A stretch of 50,020 nt of DNA from Spartobacteria bacterium (GTDB lineage Bacteria; Verrucomicrobiota; Verrucomicrobiia; Chthoniobacterales; UBA6821): positions 1 to 50,020 of the forward strand of contig CANKWU010000013.1 of assembly GCA_947487385.1 (NCBI GenBank), given 5' to 3'. This document shows, in pieces, positions 40,831-49,580 of the stretch; the stretch's first letter is position 1, and the number at the start of each line of letters is the position of its first letter. The translations under genes and the position numbers were made by a program. Below the pieces are notes generated by a model. It did no database searches and had not been told where the DNA came from. It saw nothing but the letters and a program-made list of their open reading frames with translations.

Positions 40831-42090
40831 ATGAAACCTCTCCCCGGCTTTCGAGACCTTTTTCCTGAGGATTTTGCGCGGCGCAACTATCTGGTAGGCC
40901 GATGGCGTGAGACAGCTCGTCGGTACGGGTTCGTTGAATTCGACGGTCCCACCCTTGAGTCAGCAGAGCTCTATCGAAAGAAAAACAGTGGAGGCGAGAT
41001 CCTTGGGCAGCTGTATGAGTTCATGGACAAGGGGGAGCGCTCTGTGGCCCTTCGCCCCGAGGTGACGCCGACACTGGCCCGGATGATCGCTGCGCGGCAC
41101 CGTGATTTTTCCAAGCCGATGCGGTGGTTTAATGTCGGGACTTGCTTCCGTTACGAGCGCCAGCAGCGGGGAAGACTGCGGGAGTTCCTTCAGTTCAACT
41201 GCGACCTGGTCGGAGATGCCTCGCCCTCGGCTGATGCCGAAGTGATTTCCCTGCTGATCGACCTGCTCCGCTCCTTCGGCCTGGGGCCTGAAGATTTCGC
41301 AATCCGCCTGAGCGATCGAACTGCATGGCATGATTTCATGACTCTTCATGGAGTTGAGAAAGAGAGGGCCGGCGAGTTTCTGACGATCGTTGACCGGATG
41401 GAGAAAATGCCTCCCGAGAAGACCGAGGAGTTGCTGGCTCCCTTTGGCATGTCGTCAGCAGCTTTACAGGAGTTTATTGCCCGGGCTGAGATCCCCGCCT
41501 TGGCTCCCCTACTGGCGGATCTTGAGTCCCGTGGTCTGAGGGACTATGTGCGTCCTGACCTTGGGGTGGTGCGTGGACTGGCTTACTACACGGGAGTTGT
41601 CTTTGAGGCCTTCGCGCTAAAGGCAGGGCTACGGGCCATTGCCGGAGGGGGCCGTTATGACCGCCTCCTTGCCGATCTCAGCGATGGATCTGCCGATCTG
41701 CCCGCCGTGGGATTCGGCGTTGGGGATGCTGTCCTGCTGGAGCTTCTCAATGAGTGCCCTGAGGCGAAGACGCAGGAAGCCGCGGCACTCAAAGCCGATG
41801 CACCGGTCCAGATCTATCTCGTGATCGCCGATGAAACCCACCGCTCTCATGCTCTGGCCCTGGCCCAACAACTCCGTGGCGAGGGTTGGCGTGTCGGCTT
41901 TCCTTTGGCTCAGGAGAAAGTCGGCAAGCAATTTGGCACAGCCGAGACACTAGGGGCCTCTCATGCCGTTGTGATCGGCGCCGAATGGCCCGAGGTCAAG
42001 GTGAAGCGACTTTCCGACCGCATGGAGCAGGAGCTCGATCATGCCACCCTTGGTGTCTGGCTGGAGGAGCAGGGTGCTGCAATTTCGTAA
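40831..42090 (+). CDS. hisS: Histidyl-tRNA synthetase
   Basis: A 419-residue class II aminoacyl-tRNA synthetase. The catalytic domain has the start PLPGFRDLFPEDFARRNYL, ALRPEVTPTLARM, motif 2 FRYERQQRGRLREFLQFNCDLVG and the histidine-binding GLAYYTGVVFEAF, then GGRYDRLL. The C-terminal anticodon-binding domain begins at about residue 325. At motif 3, where most HisRS have GxxxGxERL, this one reads VGFGVGDAVLLELL, as in a known plant-organelle-like subgroup. HisZ was considered but rejected because the anticodon domain is present. It is 52 bases upstream of aspS. Confidence 0.93.
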   Translation: MKPLPGFRDLFPEDFARRNYLVGRWRETARRYGFVEFDGPTLESAELYRKKNSGGEILGQLYEFMDKGERSVALRPEVTPTLARMIAARHRDFSKPMRWFNVGTCFRYERQQRGRLREFLQFNCDLVGDASPSADAEVISLLIDLLRSFGLGPEDFAIRLSDRTAWHDFMTLHGVEKERAGEFLTIVDRMEKMPPEKTEELLAPFGMSSAALQEFIARAEIPALAPLLADLESRGLRDYVRPDLGVVRGLAYYTGVVFEAFALKAGLRAIAGGGRYDRLLADLSDGSADLPAVGFGVGDAVLLELLNECPEAKTQEAAALKADAPVQIYLVIADETHRSHALALAQQLRGEGWRVGFPLAQEKVGKQFGTAETLGASHAVVIGAEWPEVKVKRLSDRMEQELDHATLGVWLEEQGAAIS

Positions 42091-42142
42091 GATTGCCTTT
42101 CTTTACCTTTCAATTTCCACCTTTTACCCTTCACTTTTTTCC

Positions 42143-43957
42143 ATGCACTACCGTGACTGCCTCTGCGGCGCCCTGCGCCCTTCTGATATTGGACGCGATC
42201 TTACCCTGAGCGGTTGGGTCGCTTCACGCCGAGATCATGGAGGGGTGATCTTTATTGATCTTCGCGACCGAGATGGAATCACCCAGGTGGTCTTCCGCCC
42301 CGAGGTGCACGCTGAGGCTGCCAGTGCAGCTCATAGCCTCCGCTCCGAGGATGTAATCACGGTTACTGGCCAAGTAACCGCGCGTCTGGCTGGCACTGAG
42401 AATCCCAAGCTGCCAACCGGCGCCGTGGAATTGGTCGCCTCGACTCTCACCGTGCTGAACCGCTCTGAGGTTCCTCCCTTCCCGATGGATGAGAGGATCG
42501 CCAATGAGGACTTGCGCCTGACCCACCGCTTCCTCGATCTCCGCCGTCCCGCGATGGCTGCGAATCTTCGTCTTCGGCATCGCATCACCAAGTCGATCCG
42601 CGATGTGCTGGACATCGAGGGCTTCTGGGAGGTCGAGACACCCATTCTCTCCAAGAGTACTCCCGAAGGAGCCCGCGACTTCCTTGTTCCTTCGCGCCTC
42701 ACTCCCGGTGCCTTCTACGCCCTTCCGCAGGCACCCCAGCAGTACAAGCAACTCCTGATGGTGGGTGGCGTTGACAAGTATTTCCAGATCGCTCGTTGCT
42801 TCCGTGATGAGGATCTCCGTGCCGATCGTCAGCCCGAGTTCACCCAGGTCGATATCGAGGCCTCTTTCATCAAGGCCCAGGATCTTCAGAATCTCATCGA
42901 GAAAATGTTCCAGCGGATCTTCCGAGAGTCCCGTGGGGTGGAGATTCCCGTGCCTTTCCCCCGGATGACCTACGCCGATGCGATGAATCGCTATGGCAGT
43001 GACAAGCCGGATACCCGCTTCGGCATGGAGATTGTGGATGCTGGGGACATCTTCACCCAGAGCCAGTTCAAGGTCTTCCGGGGTGCCCTTGATTCAGGTG
43101 GCGTCGTGAAGGCGATGAATGCCAAGGGATTCGCCTGCATCACCACGGGTCAGATCGAGGAGCTTACCGAGCTAGCCAAGTCAGCCGGGGCAAAGGGGCT
43201 CGCCTTCATCAAGGTGGAGAACGGCGAATGGAAATCGCCAATCGTTAAATTCTTCAGCGAGGAGGAGAAAGCATCCCTCTCCACCCGCCTCGACATGCAA
43301 GAAGGGGATCTTATCCTCTTCGGAGCCGATGCCTGGGAGACTGCCTGCACGGTGCTCGGGCGTGTCCGCCTGCGTGTTGCCGAAGTCCAGAAGCTTGCGG
43401 TCGATCCGAATCAGCTCAACTTCCTTTGGGTTGTCGACTTTCCCATGCTCGCATTCAATGCCGAGGAGAACAAGTGGAACGCTGTTCACCATCCCTTCAC
43501 CCGCCCCAAGGCCGAGGATCGTGATCTGCTCAGGCATCCGTCGAAACTCGGCGAGATCCGTGCTGAGGCATACGACATCGTGCTCAACGGGGTTGAGATC
43601 GGAGGCGGAAGCATTCGTATCCACGAGGGGGATCTCCAGGCCGAGACGTTCTCCGTTCTCGGCATCAATGAAACGGAGCAAGAGGAACTCTTCGGCCATC
43701 TCCTACGAGCCTTCCGCCATGGGGCGCCGCCGCACGGTGGTATCGCCCTCGGTCTGGACCGCCTTGTCGCTTTGATCGCGGGGGAGGAATCCATCCGTGA
43801 AGTGATCGCCTTCCCCAAGAATAACCGCGGTGCCGAACTTCTCACCGGATCACCGGCTCCCGCCGAGATGAAGCAGCTCCGCGAGCTCTACATCTCCTCG
43901 ACGGTCAAGCCCAAGCCGGCCGGAGTGCCCGGAACTCCTGCCGCCCCTGCAGCTTAA
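42143..43957 (+). CDS. aspS: Aspartyl-tRNA synthetase
   Basis: A 604-residue bacterial-type AspRS. The N-terminal OB-fold anticodon domain (GWVASRRDHGGVIFIDLRDRDGITQVV) is followed by the class II core: YALPQAPQQYKQLLMVGGVDKYFQIARCFRDEDLRADRQPEFTQVD, the inserted GAD domain (about residues 290-420) and motif 3 GGIALGLDRLVALI. The start MHYRDCLCG at 42143 matches the family; an upstream frame from 42041 inside hisS was rejected. A Pro/Ala-rich tail of about 20 residues ends the protein. It may be a discriminating or non-discriminating enzyme, which cannot be decided here. Confidence 0.96.
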   Translation: MHYRDCLCGALRPSDIGRDLTLSGWVASRRDHGGVIFIDLRDRDGITQVVFRPEVHAEAASAAHSLRSEDVITVTGQVTARLAGTENPKLPTGAVELVASTLTVLNRSEVPPFPMDERIANEDLRLTHRFLDLRRPAMAANLRLRHRITKSIRDVLDIEGFWEVETPILSKSTPEGARDFLVPSRLTPGAFYALPQAPQQYKQLLMVGGVDKYFQIARCFRDEDLRADRQPEFTQVDIEASFIKAQDLQNLIEKMFQRIFRESRGVEIPVPFPRMTYADAMNRYGSDKPDTRFGMEIVDAGDIFTQSQFKVFRGALDSGGVVKAMNAKGFACITTGQIEELTELAKSAGAKGLAFIKVENGEWKSPIVKFFSEEEKASLSTRLDMQEGDLILFGADAWETACTVLGRVRLRVAEVQKLAVDPNQLNFLWVVDFPMLAFNAEENKWNAVHHPFTRPKAEDRDLLRHPSKLGEIRAEAYDIVLNGVEIGGGSIRIHEGDLQAETFSVLGINETEQEELFGHLLRAFRHGAPPHGGIALGLDRLVALIAGEESIREVIAFPKNNRGAELLTGSPAPAEMKQLRELYISSTVKPKPAGVPGTPAAPAA

Positions 43958-43978
43958 GGGCGCTGGCATCACAGATCG

Positions 43979-44356
43979 ATGCATCCTCAGCTCCTCCCGG
44001 GTTTCGAGGCAACGGTCGACCGGGTCATTCATGCCCCCGAGCTTCCAGCTCCTTCGGATCAACCGCATCCTTTTGTCTACTACATCACGATCCACAACCG
44101 AAGCGATCTCACCATCACGGTGAAGGGGCGCAAGTGGGTCGTCCGTGGAGAGGATGGCCATGTCACGGCCCTCGAGGGAGATGGAGTGGTTGGGTGCTTC
44201 CCCCGGCTCGAGCCGGGCGAACATTTCTCCTATAACAGCTATCATACCACGGCGGGGCGCGCTGTTGCCGAGGGATCGTATCTGGCGATGACCGAGGGAG
44301 GGGAGGCGGTCGTGGCAAGGATCCCGGCCTTCGAACTCATACCTCCCCTGGAATAA
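43979..44356 (+). CDS. apaG: ApaG domain protein
   Basis: A 125-residue stand-alone ApaG protein (beta-sandwich). The family phrases are PFVYYITIHNRSDLTITVKGRKWVV, EGDGVVGCFPRLEPGEHFSYNSYHTT and GSYLAMTEGGEAVVARIPAFEL. In enterobacteria apaG is linked with apaH and the protein affects Co2+/Mg2+ efflux, but its biochemical role is not settled. It is 21 bases after aspS and 46 bases before glgX, in the same direction. Confidence 0.92.
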   Translation: MHPQLLPGFEATVDRVIHAPELPAPSDQPHPFVYYITIHNRSDLTITVKGRKWVVRGEDGHVTALEGDGVVGCFPRLEPGEHFSYNSYHTTAGRAVAEGSYLAMTEGGEAVVARIPAFELIPPLE

Positions 44357-44402
44357 TTCCTGCTTTGAAAGGATCATTCGTGGTACTCTTTGCTGAAAGC
44401 TG

Positions 44403-46544
44403 ATGCGCGCTGCCTTTCATCACACTCACGAGTACGGAGGATTCCGACTGCGTTACGGACATGCCCTTCCCTACGGGGCAAGCCATGTGCCCGGGGGGAT
44501 GAATTTCTCGATCTACTCCTCCCACGCTACGTCTTGCACGCTTGTGCTCTTCCGCAAGGGAGAGCCCGCTCCCTATGCGGAGATCCCTTTTCCTCCGGAG
44601 TGTAAGATCGGCGATGTCTTCACCATGATCGTCTACGATCTGGACTACGAGGAGACGGAATATGGGTTTCGAATGGAGGGACCCTATGATCCAAAAGCTG
44701 GACACCTTTTTGACCCCAAGAGAATCCTGCTCGATCCCTTTGCCCGTGAAATCGGTGGACGTGACGTCTGGCTCTCCCAGCCTCCCGACGAAGAGGTCTA
44801 CCCGCACCGGGCACGAATGCCCTACGAGGATTTCGACTGGGGGCATGACCGCCCCATCAATCTGCCCGTTCAGGATCTGGTGATCTACGAGATGCATGTG
44901 CGGGGGTTCACTCGACATCCATCTTCCGGTGTGAGGCATCCCGGAACCTATGAAGGGATCATCGAGAAGATTCCCTACCTCCAGTCAGTCGGCGTGAACT
45001 GCATCGAGCTGATGCCTGTTTTCGAATTCGACGAATACGAGAACAAGAGAATCAATCCCGAGACAGGCAACCGTCTCTGCAACTATTGGGGATACAGCAC
45101 TGTAGGGTTCTATGCACCGAAGAGTGGATATGCTGCCACCGGTCATCACGGCAATCAGGTCTCCGAGTTCAAGGGGATGATCAAGGCACTCCATGCGGCT
45201 GGTATCTCGGTCATCCTCGACGTGGTCTTCAATCACACGGCGGAAGGAGATTTGCGCGGACCGACGATTTCTTTCCGAGGCATTGACAATCAGACCTATT
45301 ACATGCTCAACCCCGACGGTAGCTATGCGAATTATACTGGCTGCGGCAATACCTTGAATTGTAACCATCCCGTGGTCCGCTCCTTCGTGCTCGACTGCCT
45401 TCACTACTGGGTCTCCGAGTTCCATATCGATGGGTTCCGCTTCGACCTTGCCTCGGTGTTGGGCCGCGATCGCAACGGTCAGCCCTTGGCCAATCCTCCA
45501 CTGCTCGAGGCGCTCGCCCTCGATCCGATTCTGGCTGGATGCGATCTTATTGCAGAGGCTTGGGATGCAGGTGGACTCTACCAAGTCGGAAACTTCCCTT
45601 CCTATGGACGATGGATGGAATGGAATGGGCATTTTCGCGATGCAGCACGACGTTTCCTAAAAGGGGATTCCGGCGTGGTCGGCGAAATGGTGCAGGGCAT
45701 TCTTGGATCTCCGGAACTCTACGCCCCATCCGGTCGGAAGCCCACGGCATCCGTAAATTTTCTGACCTGCCATGACGGCTTCACTCTGCGCGATCTTTTT
45801 ACCTATAGCGACAAGCACAACCTGGCCAACGGTGAGGAGAATCATGACGGCGCCAATGACAACAACTGCTGGAACTGCGGCGTCGAGGGGGAAACCGACG
45901 ATCCCGAAGTAAACGCCCTGCGCGCTCGCCTCCAGCGGAATGCGATGGCTCTCCTTTTCCTCAGCCAGGGGGTGCCGATGCTCTCCATGGGTGATGAACT
46001 CGGGCGAACTCAAAACGGTAATAACAACGCTTACTGTCACGACGAGGATTGGAACTGGCTCGATTGGTCTCCCGAGAGGGAGGGAGGAGATGCTTTGGGA
46101 CTGAAGCGTTTTATTGGTCTGATGGCTGATTTTCGGAGCCGACACAGCCAGCTTCACAGGACGGAATTTTTTACCGGCAAGGATGTCCAGGGATGCGGCT
46201 ATCCCGACATCGGCTGGCATGGGGTGAAGCCGCGCAAGCCTGATTGGAATACCGATAGCCGATCAATCGCCTTCATGATCGCTGGCGAAATGGACGAGTC
46301 GTATGGCCCGGAGGCGGACTTCATCTATGCCGCCTTTAACATGTGGCATGAGCCTCTCACCTTCGAGTTGCCGAAACTTCCTTCCGGAATGAGGTGGAGA
46401 CTGGTGGCCGACACGGCCCGACCCTCGCCCGATGATTTTCATGAATCCGGCTCCGAGCAACTCATCCCCGATCAGTCCACCATCACCCTCACGGAACGCT
46501 CTGTGATCATCCTGATTGGTAACCGTGCAGGTCGGTTGGGATAG
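44403..46544 (+). CDS. glgX: Glycogen debranching enzyme (GlgX type)
   Basis: A 713-residue GH13 enzyme that hydrolyses alpha-1,6 branches of phosphorylase-limit glycogen. An N-terminal CBM48-like domain (about 1-155) is followed by the catalytic barrel with GH13 regions I DVVFNHTAEG, II GFRFDLASVLGRD (nucleophile Asp), III LIAEAWDAGGLY (acid/base Glu) and IV FLTCHDGFTLRD (His-Asp). Later phrases (GDELGRTQNGNNNAYCHDEDWNWLDW) are characteristic of GlgX/isoamylase. Length is right for GlgX (650-720). It closes the hisS-aspS-apaG-glgX run; a weak terminator follows. Confidence 0.95.
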   Translation: MRAAFHHTHEYGGFRLRYGHALPYGASHVPGGMNFSIYSSHATSCTLVLFRKGEPAPYAEIPFPPECKIGDVFTMIVYDLDYEETEYGFRMEGPYDPKAGHLFDPKRILLDPFAREIGGRDVWLSQPPDEEVYPHRARMPYEDFDWGHDRPINLPVQDLVIYEMHVRGFTRHPSSGVRHPGTYEGIIEKIPYLQSVGVNCIELMPVFEFDEYENKRINPETGNRLCNYWGYSTVGFYAPKSGYAATGHHGNQVSEFKGMIKALHAAGISVILDVVFNHTAEGDLRGPTISFRGIDNQTYYMLNPDGSYANYTGCGNTLNCNHPVVRSFVLDCLHYWVSEFHIDGFRFDLASVLGRDRNGQPLANPPLLEALALDPILAGCDLIAEAWDAGGLYQVGNFPSYGRWMEWNGHFRDAARRFLKGDSGVVGEMVQGILGSPELYAPSGRKPTASVNFLTCHDGFTLRDLFTYSDKHNLANGEENHDGANDNNCWNCGVEGETDDPEVNALRARLQRNAMALLFLSQGVPMLSMGDELGRTQNGNNNAYCHDEDWNWLDWSPEREGGDALGLKRFIGLMADFRSRHSQLHRTEFFTGKDVQGCGYPDIGWHGVKPRKPDWNTDSRSIAFMIAGEMDESYGPEADFIYAAFNMWHEPLTFELPKLPSGMRWRLVADTARPSPDDFHESGSEQLIPDQSTITLTERSVIILIGNRAGRLG

Positions 46545-46582
46545 AAAAAGAATATGGATTCTTGCATAACTTTGCTTGAAAT

Positions 46583-46603
46583 AATGCCAGCTTAGGGCAT
46601 TTT
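46583..46603 (+). terminator. Weak rho-independent terminator after glgX
   Basis: A six-base perfect stem, AATGCC (46583-46588) and GGCATT (46596-46601), with a seven-base loop and a short TTTTC tail. It lies between glgX and tRNA-Glu. The short T run makes it weak. Confidence 0.45.
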
Positions 46604-46620
46604 CTACCCTCCCACAATGA

Positions 46621-46696
46621 CACCCTATCGTCCAGTGGCCTAGGACACTCCCCTTTCACGGGAGTAACACGGGTTCGAATCCCGTTAGGGTCGCCA
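46621..46696 (+). tRNA. tRNA-Glu (anticodon UUC)
   Basis: A complete cloverleaf with CCA encoded in the gene. The anticodon stem CTCCC/GGGAG encloses the loop CTTTCAC (anticodon TTC at 46655-46657), the T arm is ACGGG-TTCGAAT-CCCGT, and the D arm is TCGTCCAGTGGCCTAGGACA as in other tRNA-Glu. The acceptor 5' strand reads CACCCTA against TAGGGTC, so pairs 2-7 form but position 1:72 is C:C. The bases just before are GA, giving GACACCCTA where GACCCTA would be expected for a perfect arm. Confidence 0.93.
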
Positions 46697-46796
46697 TAAG
46701 CGGTTTAAACCCGTTTAGGTGTGCTCGGTGTTAGCAAAACAAGTCTTGCGCACGAGTCCACTGGGGATACTGTTTCTGGTCCAAAACTTTTTTCTT

Positions 46797-46952
46797 ATGT
46801 CTCAGCATCGTAGTCTCAAGGGCGCAAGCACCATCACGGCCAAACGAAACGTCTTAAAACGCTTTGAGCGTGTGGAGCTTCTCAAGAAGCGCGGACAGTA
46901 CAAGCAGGGCGATAAAGTGGTTGGTCTTCGCAAGACTGCCCCTGAAGCTTAA
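46797..46952 (+). CDS. PVC-type small basic protein
   Basis: A 51-residue, strongly basic protein: MSQHRSLKGASTITAKRNVLKRFERV, ELLKKRGQYKQGDKVVGLRKT. It matches from memory a short 'small basic protein' family known from Chlamydiae, Verrucomicrobia, Lentisphaerae and Planctomycetes, thought to be linked with ribosomes or RNA. The ATG at 46797 was chosen because conservation should begin at MSxHxSLK; an in-frame start at 46719 adds 26 unlike residues. It is 100 bases after tRNA-Glu. Confidence 0.82.
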   Translation: MSQHRSLKGASTITAKRNVLKRFERVELLKKRGQYKQGDKVVGLRKTAPEA

Positions 46953-47156
46953 TCGATTGGGGTTGGCGCGAAAGACAGGCGTAGAGCGCCGGTGGACACG
47001 GGGCTCCTCGAAGGCGTTAGTCGGTTGTGATTTAAGGTTTGCTGGAATAGCCTGCTGACTAGTCGCCGAGTTCGGCACTTGGCGATCGAATCCGTTTGGC
47101 CGAAAGCGATCTGAGTCACTTCCGGTCCTGCAAATATCTCGTCGGTCCGAGTGAGA

Positions 47157-48599
47157 CTACGAGATGTTCATCTCTCGGGTGATCCCGAAAATCTCCAACC
47201 GTTTTCGCAGGGTCGCTCGGGTGATTCCTAGCAACTTCGCTGCTCGGACTTGATTTCCCCCGGTAGCCCGCATCGCATGAAGTGTAAACTCCCGCTCTAG
47301 CCAGGGGAGTAGCTGCATGCTGGAGTCTGCCTCTGCTGCCTTGATCAGTGACTCGATCGCCATCTCCTTGCTAACAACTGTAGGCATCCCGCAGCCTCTC
47401 AAATCGTTTGGCTCTGAGCCGCCGGAAACGGCTCCGATTGGGATGTCTTTTGGCAATAGCACATCCGATGTCGCGAAAACACACGCTCTTTGAATGGTGT
47501 TTTCAAGTTCACGCACGTTGCCCGGCCAGTTGTGGCCTTCGAGAACCTTGATCGCATCCTCGGAGATTTTAAGTCGAGGTAGGCGTTGCCTGGTGGCAAC
47601 TTTGTTTAAAAAATATTCCGCCAACAGACGAACGTCTTCGATTCGTTGTCTCAGCGGTGGAAGCTGAATGCGTACAACGTTCAGTCGATAGAAAAGATCT
47701 TCTCTGAATTTCTTTTCGGCCACCTCTTGTTCAAGATTCTTGTTCGTCGCGGCTACGATGCGGACGTCGGATTTAAGAGTAGTGGCACCACCAACGCGCG
47801 AATATTCACCCTCCTGGAGTACACGCAAGATTTTGCTTTGCAACTGAAGGGGCATGTCTCCGATTTCATCTAAAAAAAGAGTTCCTCCGTGGCACTGCTC
47901 AAAACGACCGGCACGCTGTCCGATGGCGCCAGTGAATGCGCCCTTTTCGTGACCGAAGAGCTCGCTTTCGAGAAGTTGCTCAGGGATCGCTGCGCAGTTG
48001 ATGGCAACAAAGCTTTTGTTAGCCCTCTGCGAGTAATTGTGTACAGCCCGCGCCACCAGCTCTTTTCCAGAGCCGCTTTCTCCTGTGATCATGACCGGCG
48101 CATCTGACATCGAGACACGTCCAACCATTTTGAAAACCTGAGCCATCGCCTCAGATTTTCCCACAAGCGAGTCCTGATGTTCGTCAACCGTTAGCTGTGG
48201 CTTCGCGGAAGTCGCAGCCCGCATTTCAGCTTGAGCACGCAGAGCCGCATCCATCACTGCCTTTAACGAAAACGGAAGGCTTTCCTTGCGGACAAAATCA
48301 AACGCGCCCAAACGCATTGACTCAATCACGGACTGGGTGGTTCCGAAAGCGCTGGTGAGAACGACGATCGAGTTCGGGGAGCGTTGCCGGATTCTTCCTA
48401 AAAGTTCCATCCCTCCGAATGGCGAAAGGTGTGTCTCGGCCATCAGCACATCGGGCTTTTCTCGCATGAAAATGCGGTACGCCTCCTCTGAATCCGAAGT
48501 GGTGATCACTCGGGTTTTCGCAGACGAGAGTTGATGAGTCGTCCATTCAAGAAAGTCTGAATCGGGATCTGCGATCAGGATGAGCTGCTGTCTGGCCAT
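47157..48599 (-). CDS. Sigma54-dependent NtrC-family regulator with atypical receiver
   Basis: A 480-residue regulator with three domains. The receiver (about 5-120) aligns with NtrC, but the phospho-acceptor Asp is Glu55 ([10 protein letters not shown] instead of PDVLLSDIRM), and the acidic pocket DD is D11-P12. The AAA+ domain has Walker A GESGSGKE, the sigma54-contact loop GAFTGA, Walker [13 protein letters not shown] and an arginine-finger region [20 protein letters not shown]. The C-terminal Fis-type HTH is [20 protein letters not shown]. It should activate sigma54 promoters, perhaps without phosphorylation. No partner histidine kinase is adjacent. It follows uppS by 153 bases. Confidence 0.92.
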   Translation of the reverse strand: MARQQLILIADPDSDFLEWTTHQLSSAKTRVITTSDSEEAYRIFMREKPDVLMAETHLSPFGGMELLGRIRQRSPNSIVVLTSAFGTTQSVIESMRLGAFDFVRKESLPFSLKAVMDAALRAQAEMRAATSAKPQLTVDEHQDSLVGKSEAMAQVFKMVGRVSMSDAPVMITGESGSGKELVARAVHNYSQRANKSFVAINCAAIPEQLLESELFGHEKGAFTGAIGQRAGRFEQCHGGTLFLDEIGDMPLQLQSKILRVLQEGEYSRVGGATTLKSDVRIVAATNKNLEQEVAEKKFREDLFYRLNVVRIQLPPLRQRIEDVRLLAEYFLNKVATRQRLPRLKISEDAIKVLEGHNWPGNVRELENTIQRACVFATSDVLLPKDIPIGAVSGGSEPNDLRGCGMPTVVSKEMAIESLIKAAEADSSMQLLPWLEREFTLHAMRATGGNQVRAAKLLGITRATLRKRLEIFGITREMNIS

Positions 48600-48752
48600 G
48601 GGATGATGCCTCCGGTGGAGTGTTGTTGGGCTGGGCCCGTTCGCCGGGGGGCGTCTCTAATTTCAGGGGTGATGGAGTAAGGAGATGGCTGCAGAAGCAG
48701 GACATCCGACTGATTTTTGGGAAGAATGGATCTCCGCTTTTTTGTTGATGGA

Positions 48753-49505
48753 TTACAGCCCGCCATAGCGTCGCTGGCGTTGGTTAAATTCTTTGATCGC
48801 TTCTACTAAATCGTTGCCGGTGAAGTCGGGCCAGCGCTTCGGAGTGACGTAGAGCTCGGTGTAGCTGAGTTGCCAAAGCAGGAAGTTAGAGAGGCGCATC
48901 TCACCTGAGGTACGAATCAGCAGATCGGGGTCCGGCCAGTCCCTGGTATACAAATGCTTTTGAAGATGCGCTTGATTGAACTCCTCCGGAGTGAGTGTCC
49001 CTTGTGCAACCTCTCGACATACCGCGCGGATCGCGTCCTCGAGCTCGGTGCGGCCGCTATAGTTGATAGCCAGAATCAGAGTCAGGCCATCGTTTGCTGT
49101 TGTTTTCTGGATCGTACCTTCAAGGGCGTGAAGTGTGCTTTTTGGCAGTTCAGAAAGTCGGCCGATAGCGCGCAATTTCACGTTGTTCTGCTGCAAAGTT
49201 GGCAGCTCGGACTCTAAAAAGTGCTCAAGCAAACCAAAAAGAGCGCTTACCTCCTCCGCTGGTCGTTTCCAGTTTTCAGTCGAGAACGCGTAAACCGTCA
49301 GACATTCAACGCCGAGCACGCAGCATGTTTCGGTGACAGCCCTCAGCGCATGAGCGCCACTTGAGTGGCCATTTACTCGAGGGAGTCCTCTCTCTTTCGC
49401 CCACCGTCCGTTCCCATCCATAATGATCGCGATATGCCGAGGGACGGGCGAATTTTCATGAAGCTCGGTGGCCGGCTCAAGAGTGACTGAAGACTGAACG
49501 ATCAT
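48753..49505 (-). CDS. uppS: Undecaprenyl diphosphate synthase (isoprenyl transferase)
   Basis: A 250-residue cis-prenyltransferase that builds the C55 lipid carrier for peptidoglycan and O-antigen precursors. The catalytic start motif is HIAIIMDGNGRWAKERG then GHSSGAHALR. Other signatures are LTVYAFSTENWKRP, LILAINYSGRTEL and LLIRTSGEMRLSNFLLWQLSYTELYV. Length is typical (about 250). It lies 75 bases after purA in the same direction. Confidence 0.96.
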   Translation of the reverse strand: MIVQSSVTLEPATELHENSPVPRHIAIIMDGNGRWAKERGLPRVNGHSSGAHALRAVTETCCVLGVECLTVYAFSTENWKRPAEEVSALFGLLEHFLESELPTLQQNNVKLRAIGRLSELPKSTLHALEGTIQKTTANDGLTLILAINYSGRTELEDAIRAVCREVAQGTLTPEEFNQAHLQKHLYTRDWPDPDLLIRTSGEMRLSNFLLWQLSYTELYVTPKRWPDFTGNDLVEAIKEFNQRQRRYGGL

Positions 49506-49580
49506 TTCAACGACGAGTTGAATACATCAGTTCTGCCAGACTTTACAGCCTCAGTTTCGATTAAATGCAGTGTGAAACAC

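Noticed and set aside
46697-46796. Possible integration (attachment) site at the 3' end of tRNA-Glu, including the GGTTTAAACC palindrome
   Set aside because: No duplicated tRNA 3' end, integrase gene or phage/island genes follow. Downstream genes are housekeeping or regulatory.
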